This document shows, piece after piece, positions 60,099 through 64,000 of a stretch of DNA of 64,000 nucleotides. Source of the DNA: Gammaproteobacteria bacterium (GTDB lineage: Bacteria > Pseudomonadota > Gammaproteobacteria > Steroidobacterales > Steroidobacteraceae); assembly GCA_017577615.1 (NCBI GenBank), contig PKRE01000003.1:248001-312000 (forward strand). The letters run 5' to 3'. Position numbers and translations under genes: made by a program. The notes below the pieces were generated by a model. The model saw nothing but the letters and a program-made list of their open reading frames with translations, had not been told where the DNA came from and ran no database searches. Each line of letters starts with the position of its first letter. Positions within the stretch are counted from its first letter, which is position 1.

Positions 60099-60250
60099 TG
60101 GACACCCAACAACGCCGGCGGCTATCCCTGCCGCATCTCTTACTTGGTGGGTGTCCAATCTTGGCATCCAATCTTGGCTTTGATGGGTGTCCATTTTTGC
60201 CGTTGGTGGGTGTCCAATTTTGCGATCCAGGCGCGCTTGATGGGTGCACA
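60099..60250. repeat. TGGACACCCA island 5
   Basis: Exact forward copy TGGACACCCA at 60099; exact reverse copies TGGGTGTCCA at 60148, 60184 and 60207; near copy TGGGTGCACA at 60241. Again the forward copy is on the left and the reverse copies on the right. Lies in the gap of 510 bases between the SRPBCC gene (stop 59986) and the acetyltransferase (60497). The rest of the gap (60251-60496) shows no gene. Confidence 0.75.
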
Positions 60251-60496
60251 AGCTAGGTACGAGGCACAGCCCGCGAGGCGCCCGACTTGGATCCGCAGCT
60301 GCGGCCATTGCAGTCGCGAACGACGACCGCACCGCGTGGTCTGCTCACCGCAGACGAGCCGCTCGAGCGCGAGACGCGAGCGCCCGAGATATTGAGATAT
60401 GCGGCGTAAGAAGCGGAGCAGGACATCGCCTCGGACTGCTGATGGGCCCGAGCGCCGGGTCGACGAGCGTGCGCGGACCGAAAGTAAAATGCGCAC

Positions 60497-61021
60497 ATGA
60501 CCATCGAGCCGACACCTCTCATTCGCCGCGCTGAGACACGCGACGCGTCGCGGCTCGCGCAGCTCGGCGCGGCGACCTTCGCTGAGACCTTCGGCCATCT
60601 TTATCCGCCCGAAGATCTCCAGACATACCTTTCGAGCAAGCATTCCGTGGAGACGTGGTCGCGCGTGCTCGCGGATCCAAGCCGCGCCGTGTGGCTCGCG
60701 GAGCTCGAGCAAACACCGATTGCCTACGTGTCGGTCGGACCCTGCAAGCTACCTGTGAAGGATCTCGAAGAGACGGCCGGCGAAGTGAAGCAGCTCTACG
60801 TGCTCGCCCCATACCAGAATCTCAAGCTCGGTTCACGCTTGTTCGAGACCGCCGTGCAATGGCTGGAGGAGCAAGGGCGACATCCGATCTACCTCGGAGT
60901 GTGGTCGCAGAACTTCGGCGCACAACGCTTCTACGCGCGCTACGGTTTCACGAAGGTGGGTGATTACGGATTCCCGGTCGGCAAGACGGTGGATCACGAG
61001 TTCATATTAAAGCGAGCCTAG
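60497..61021 (+). CDS. GNAT-family N-acetyltransferase
   Basis: 174 residues. Transfers an acetyl group from acetyl-CoA to an amine. N-terminal LIRRAETRDASRLAQLGAATFAETFGHLYPPEDLQTYL; motif A with the acetyl-CoA loop is GEVKQLYVLAPYQNLKLGSRLFETAVQWLEEQG. The end GVWSQNFGAQRFYARYGFTKVGDYGF is the usual motif B. The P-loop reads QNLKLGS, where Q/R-x-x-G-x-G/A is common, so one Gly is replaced. No clear ribosome binding site precedes ATG 60497. Substrate unknown. Convergent with the YnfA-family gene. Confidence 0.93.
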   Translation: MTIEPTPLIRRAETRDASRLAQLGAATFAETFGHLYPPEDLQTYLSSKHSVETWSRVLADPSRAVWLAELEQTPIAYVSVGPCKLPVKDLEETAGEVKQLYVLAPYQNLKLGSRLFETAVQWLEEQGRHPIYLGVWSQNFGAQRFYARYGFTKVGDYGFPVGKTVDHEFILKRA

Positions 61022-61031
61022 CCGCGAACGG

Positions 61032-61391
61032 TTACGTAGCGCGCGGCGCGAACATGATGATGCCCATCCCGAGCAGGCATACCGCCGCGCCGGCCAAGTC
61101 CCATCGCGTCGGCCGCACCGAGTCGACGAGCCACAGCCATAGCAGCGCGACCGTCACGTAGACACCGCCGTATGCCGCGTAGACACGGCCCGCAGCGGTC
61201 GGATGGAGCGACAGCAGGTACACGAACGCACAGAGAGCTCCTGCAGCGGGCACCAGCAACCACGCTGATCGGCCCTGTCGCAGCCATAGGTACGGCAGGT
61301 AGCAGCCTAAGATCTCCGCGACCGCCGTGAGCAAGAACAACCCGCACGTGGAGAGCGCGGCAACCACTTCGCGCGCATGACTCGCTGCCAT
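61032..61391 (-). CDS. YnfA family (UPF0060) membrane protein
   Basis: 119 residues from ATG 61391, with GGGGTGAG just upstream; GTG 61400 adds three residues. Four membrane helices. The family motif is visible in LFLLTAVAEILGCYLPYLWLRQG and RVYAAYGGVYVTVALLWLWLVDSVRPTRWDLAGAAVCLLGMGIIMFAPR. Inner-membrane protein related to small multidrug transporters; cargo is not certain. It ends 11 bases after the acetyltransferase on the opposite strand. Confidence 0.93.
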   Translation of the reverse strand: MAASHAREVVAALSTCGLFLLTAVAEILGCYLPYLWLRQGRSAWLLVPAAGALCAFVYLLSLHPTAAGRVYAAYGGVYVTVALLWLWLVDSVRPTRWDLAGAAVCLLGMGIIMFAPRAT

Positions 61392-61487
61392 TGAGCTCAC
61401 CCCATCTGCGATCCAATGTCTCGCATTATGGGGTCCGAAGCCTCAGCTTTGGGGTCTCAGAAAAAGCACCAAGCATCCCGCGCGGCA

Positions 61488-62225
61488 TCACCCGCACTTC
61501 GAGTCGCCGCAATTCAAGCACGTCAAGCATCCATCCATCATCACGACGGCGGCGGTGGAGCACTTTGGGCACAGCTGAGCGCCTTCGGGGAAGTGGTTGT
61601 TGGCGAAGGCGTCGACTTGCTTTTGTCTAGCCTCGTATTCGGCGCGCTTTTGCTCGATCAACTTGCGACGGGCTTCGTCGATCTCGGGGTCCTTCAGGAG
61701 GCCGATGGAGCGCAAGTGCCGCTCGATGACGTGACCGAGCTCGGCAATGATCGAGGGCATGAACTTGCCGCCGGGCTGCCAGTAGCCACCGCGTGGGTCG
61801 AACACGGCTTTGAGCTCTTCGACAAGGAAGGTCACATCGCCGCCTTTGCGGAACACGGCAGAGATGATTCGGGTGAGCGCGACGATCCACTGGAAGTGGT
61901 CGAGGTTCTTGGAGTTGATGAAGATCTCGAACGGGCGGCGTTGCTCGTAAGGCGTGCCCTCGTTGAGCACGATGTCGTTGATGGTGACGTACATCGCGTG
62001 ATCCGAAACGGGTGTCTTGATCTTGTAGGTCGAGCCGACGAGCACTTCGGGGCGCTCGAGCTTCTCGTGCATCCAGACGACGTTGGACTCCTTGGTCTCT
62101 TTGCGCGGCGCTGCTGTAGAGGCAGACGCAGGCGCGGGCGCAGCTGCTGGCTCTGCAGCGGCCTTCTCCTTGTCCTCCGGCTTTTCGACGCGGTACTTAA
62201 CGATTTTCTTGTCGATCTTGATCAT
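61488..62225 (-). CDS. nrdJb: Class II ribonucleotide reductase, C-terminal subunit (NrdJb)
   Basis: 245 residues. In Pseudomonas-type organisms the adenosylcobalamin-dependent reductase is encoded as NrdJa plus NrdJb; this is the second part. After a Pro/Ala-rich linker (residues 20-45), the body contains VSDHAMYVTINDIV and RPFEIFINSKNLDHFQWIVALTRIISAVFRKGGDVTFLVEEL. The C-terminus is a Cys-rich zinc/thiol tail, CPKCSTAAVVMMDGCLTCLNCGDSKCG, needed to re-reduce the active site. ATG 62225. It follows nrdJa after a gap of about 195 bases containing a hairpin. Confidence 0.93.
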   Translation of the reverse strand: MIKIDKKIVKYRVEKPEDKEKAAAEPAAAPAPASASTAAPRKETKESNVVWMHEKLERPEVLVGSTYKIKTPVSDHAMYVTINDIVLNEGTPYEQRRPFEIFINSKNLDHFQWIVALTRIISAVFRKGGDVTFLVEELKAVFDPRGGYWQPGGKFMPSIIAELGHVIERHLRSIGLLKDPEIDEARRKLIEQKRAEYEARQKQVDAFANNHFPEGAQLCPKCSTAAVVMMDGCLTCLNCGDSKCG

Positions 62226-62290
62226 CTCGGTTCACTCCGGCGGCGCTGTGCGTCGCGATTGCATGGCTGCTGGGCGCTGTCACCTGCTCC

Positions 62291-62325
62291 TCGACCCTCC
62301 CCCGCTTTACGAGGGGAGGGATCGA
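62291..62325. repeat. GC-rich hairpin between nrdJa and nrdJb
   Basis: CCCTCCCC (62295-62302) pairs with GGGGAGGG (62313-62320), flanked by TCGA on the left and ATCGA on the right, loop CGCTTTACGA. It resembles the hairpins at 7721 and 9150 in its CCCTCCCCCGC arm. Inside an operon it may attenuate or stabilise the message, or simply be an inserted repeat copy. Confidence 0.55.
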
Positions 62326-62420
62326 CCGAGCGCTCAAGCGCGGTGTGCTACAGGGATCAGCACCAGAAAGAAGCGCTGTGCTTTGCTTTCCGACTTCGAG
62401 CTCCGCGCCTCGAACGCGCC

Positions 62421-64000
62421 TCAAAACTTCCCGTAATACCCTTCCTTCAATGCGTCGTAGAGGTTCGCGGCGGTGTGCACTTCGCCGTCGTATTCGATCT
62501 CCTCGTCGCCTCGCGCTTTGATCTCGGTGCCGTCTTCGAGCGTGAAGACGTACGTCGTGTTCTTCAGGTCCTGTTCCTTGACGAGCACGCCCTGGAACGC
62601 TTCGGGATTGAACCGGAATGTGGTGCATCCCTTCAGGCCCTGCTCGTAGGCGTACATATATATGTCCTTGAAGTCTTCGTACTTGTAATCGGTGGGCACG
62701 TTCGCCGTCTTGGAGATCGACGAATCGATCCACATCTGCGCAGCGGCTTGGATGTCGACGTGCTCCTTGGGAGTGATGTCGTCTGCCGTCGTGAAGTAAT
62801 CCGGCAGCTTCTCGGCAGGATCGTCGCTGTTCGGCATTGCGCGCGGGTTCACGAGCGCACGATAGGCGAGCAGCTCGAACGAGAAGACGTCGATTCTTTC
62901 CTTTGTCTTCTTGCCTTCGCGGATCACGTTGCGGAAGTAGTGATGCGCGAACGTGGGCTCGATGCCATTCGAGGCATTGTTCGCGAGTGACAACGAGATC
63001 GTGCCGGTGGGTGCGATCGAGCTGTGATGCGTAAAGCGCGCGCCGACCTCGGCGAGCTCATCGACGAGCTCGGGTGCCGCTTCGGCGATGCGTTGCATGT
63101 AACGGCTGTAGCGCGCGTGCAAGATGCGACCCGGGATCTTCTGACCGACCTTCCAGCCGTCCTTCGCCATCTCAGGCCGCTTGCGCAGCATCTCGGGCGT
63201 GACCTCGAACTCCTCGAGCATGATCGGCGCAGGACCTTTCTCGCGCGCGAGTTCGAGCGCTGCCTCCCAGCCGGCGAGCGCCATTTCGCGGGCGACGTTC
63301 TGCGTGAAGGCGATGGACTGCTTCGAGCCGTAGCGCATGCACATCATCGTGATCGCAGAGCCCAACCCCAGGAAGCCCATGCCGTGACGACGCTTGCGCA
63401 TGATCTCGTCGCGCTGCTGTCCGAGAGGCAGGCCGTTGATCTCGACCACGTTGTCGAGCATGCGCGTGAAGACTTTCACCACCTTGCGGAACTCTTCCCA
63501 GTCGAAGCGCGCATTCTCGGTGAAAGGATCGATGACGAAGCGCGTGAGATTGATCGAGCCGAGCAGGCACGAGCCATAAGGCGGCAACGGCTGCTCGCCG
63601 CACGGATTGGTCGCGCGAATGTTCTCGCACCACCAGTTGTTGTTGAGCTCGTTCACGCGGTCGATGAGCACGAAGCCGGGCTCGGCGAAGTCGTAGGTGG
63701 AGGACATGATGACGTCCCACATGCGCCGCGCCGGCAACGTGCGGTAGATCTTGCAACAGACGAGACCTTCGTCATTGGTGATGTAGCCGCGCGTGATCGG
63801 CCACTCGCGCCAGATGAACTTGGAGCTGTCGCTCAGATCCTGGCCTTCCACTTCGCGCGGTGTCACAGGGAATGCAAGCTTCCACTCCTGGTCGTCCTTC
63901 ACCGCCTGCATGAACTCGTCGGTGATCAGGAGCGAGAGATTGAACTGCCGCAGCCGGCCTGCTTCGCGCTTCGCGCGAATGAATTCCATGACGTCGGGAT
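62421..64000 (-). CDS. nrdJa: Class II ribonucleotide reductase, catalytic subunit (NrdJa), partial
   Basis: Makes deoxyribonucleotides using adenosylcobalamin, so it works with or without oxygen. At least 526 residues are visible; the frame is still open at the right edge (PDVMEFIRAKREAGR precedes the first ATG at 63989), so the true N-terminus lies outside the window. Visible motifs: ATNPCGEQPLPPYGSCLLGSINL (substrate and active-site Cys), GFLGLGSAITMMCMRYGSK and SSIAPTGTISLSLANNASNGIEP. The C-terminus has EGYYGKF. It is upstream of nrdJb on the same strand. Confidence 0.95.
   Translation of the reverse strand, partial: PDVMEFIRAKREAGRLRQFNLSLLITDEFMQAVKDDQEWKLAFPVTPREVEGQDLSDSSKFIWREWPITRGYITNDEGLVCCKIYRTLPARRMWDVIMSSTYDFAEPGFVLIDRVNELNNNWWCENIRATNPCGEQPLPPYGSCLLGSINLTRFVIDPFTENARFDWEEFRKVVKVFTRMLDNVVEINGLPLGQQRDEIMRKRRHGMGFLGLGSAITMMCMRYGSKQSIAFTQNVAREMALAGWEAALELAREKGPAPIMLEEFEVTPEMLRKRPEMAKDGWKVGQKIPGRILHARYSRYMQRIAEAAPELVDELAEVGARFTHHSSIAPTGTISLSLANNASNGIEPTFAHHYFRNVIREGKKTKERIDVFSFELLAYRALVNPRAMPNSDDPAEKLPDYFTTADDITPKEHVDIQAAAQMWIDSSISKTANVPTDYKYEDFKDIYMYAYEQGLKGCTTFRFNPEAFQGVLVKEQDLKNTTYVFTLEDGTEIKARGDEEIEYDGEVHTAANLYDALKEGYYGKF

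Noticed and set aside
52580..60250. CRISPR array
   Set aside because: Repeats are only about 10 bases, occur in both orientations and have irregular spacing; no cas gene is present.
1..64000. tRNA, rRNA or prophage genes
   Set aside because: No cloverleaf with CCA-type acceptor, rRNA segment or phage structural gene was recognised by reading; a covariance search would be decisive.

Overview
The window looks like chromosomal DNA of a GC-rich gammaproteobacterium with many TonB-dependent uptake genes, most like the Steroidobacter / Xanthomonadales-related soil bacteria. This is inferred from gene content: class II ribonucleotide reductase split into two genes, a long TrpS carrying a DUF1508-like tail, a TonB receptor - tryptophan halogenase-like - SapC polysaccharide locus, and group III truncated haemoglobin. 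I saw no rRNA, tRNA, CRISPR array or prophage.

Layout. (1) 0-14.4 kb: ordinary mixed genes: zinc alcohol dehydrogenase, secreted Ig/Fn3 protein, aquaporin Z, a GAF-histidine kinase broken by an apparent frameshift, DUF2231 membrane protein, trpS, a YVTN beta-propeller lipoprotein, a CHRD protein and a truncated haemoglobin. Intergenic spaces hold two families of dispersed repeats (a CTCCCCCGC/GCGGGGGAG hairpin and a GCTGGAGCTAGAACGCGC element). (2) 14.4-28.3 kb: a catabolic island on the minus strand, headed by an IclR regulator and divergent from a TonB receptor (28.5-30.6 kb). It encodes aldehyde dehydrogenase, a PuuE/cyclic-imidase-like deacetylase, an isochorismatase-family amidase, a GPH-type transporter, a flavin monooxygenase, a maleate isomerase/arylmalonate decarboxylase relative, an ICL/PEP-mutase lyase, an alpha/beta-hydrolase-fold protein, a methyltransferase and a VAO-type flavoprotein. 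Together they suggest uptake and ring opening of an N-containing cyclic compound through a half-amide; the substrate is unknown. Two of the enzymes lack the canonical catalytic residues of their families. (3) 31-34.3 kb: cytochrome c, MauG-like di-haem peroxidase, BaeRF3 protein. (4) 34.3-50.5 kb: a polysaccharide utilisation locus (GH95, GH43, GH51, SapC, halogenase-like flavoprotein, TonB receptor, GH3 with PA14, esterase), best fitting feruloylated arabinoxylan or a related hemicellulose.

(5) 50.7-60.3 kb: an accessory region and the strangest part of the window. It holds an IS200-like/REP-associated (Y1) transposase, an epoxide-hydrolase-like enzyme with an NmrA-type reductase and a divergent LysR, an asparagine-synthetase homologue whose glutaminase Cys is replaced by Gly and whose frame is split by an ATGA junction, and an ArsR-SRPBCC operon with a probably leaderless promoter. 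The spaces between these genes contain islands of a decamer, TGGACACCCA. I located 18 exact copies, all intergenic. In every island the forward copies lie on the left and the reverse-complement copies on the right, so each island could fold on itself. I know of no described element that matches. (6) 60.5-64 kb: GNAT acetyltransferase, YnfA-family membrane protein, and nrdJb/nrdJa, the latter running off the right edge.
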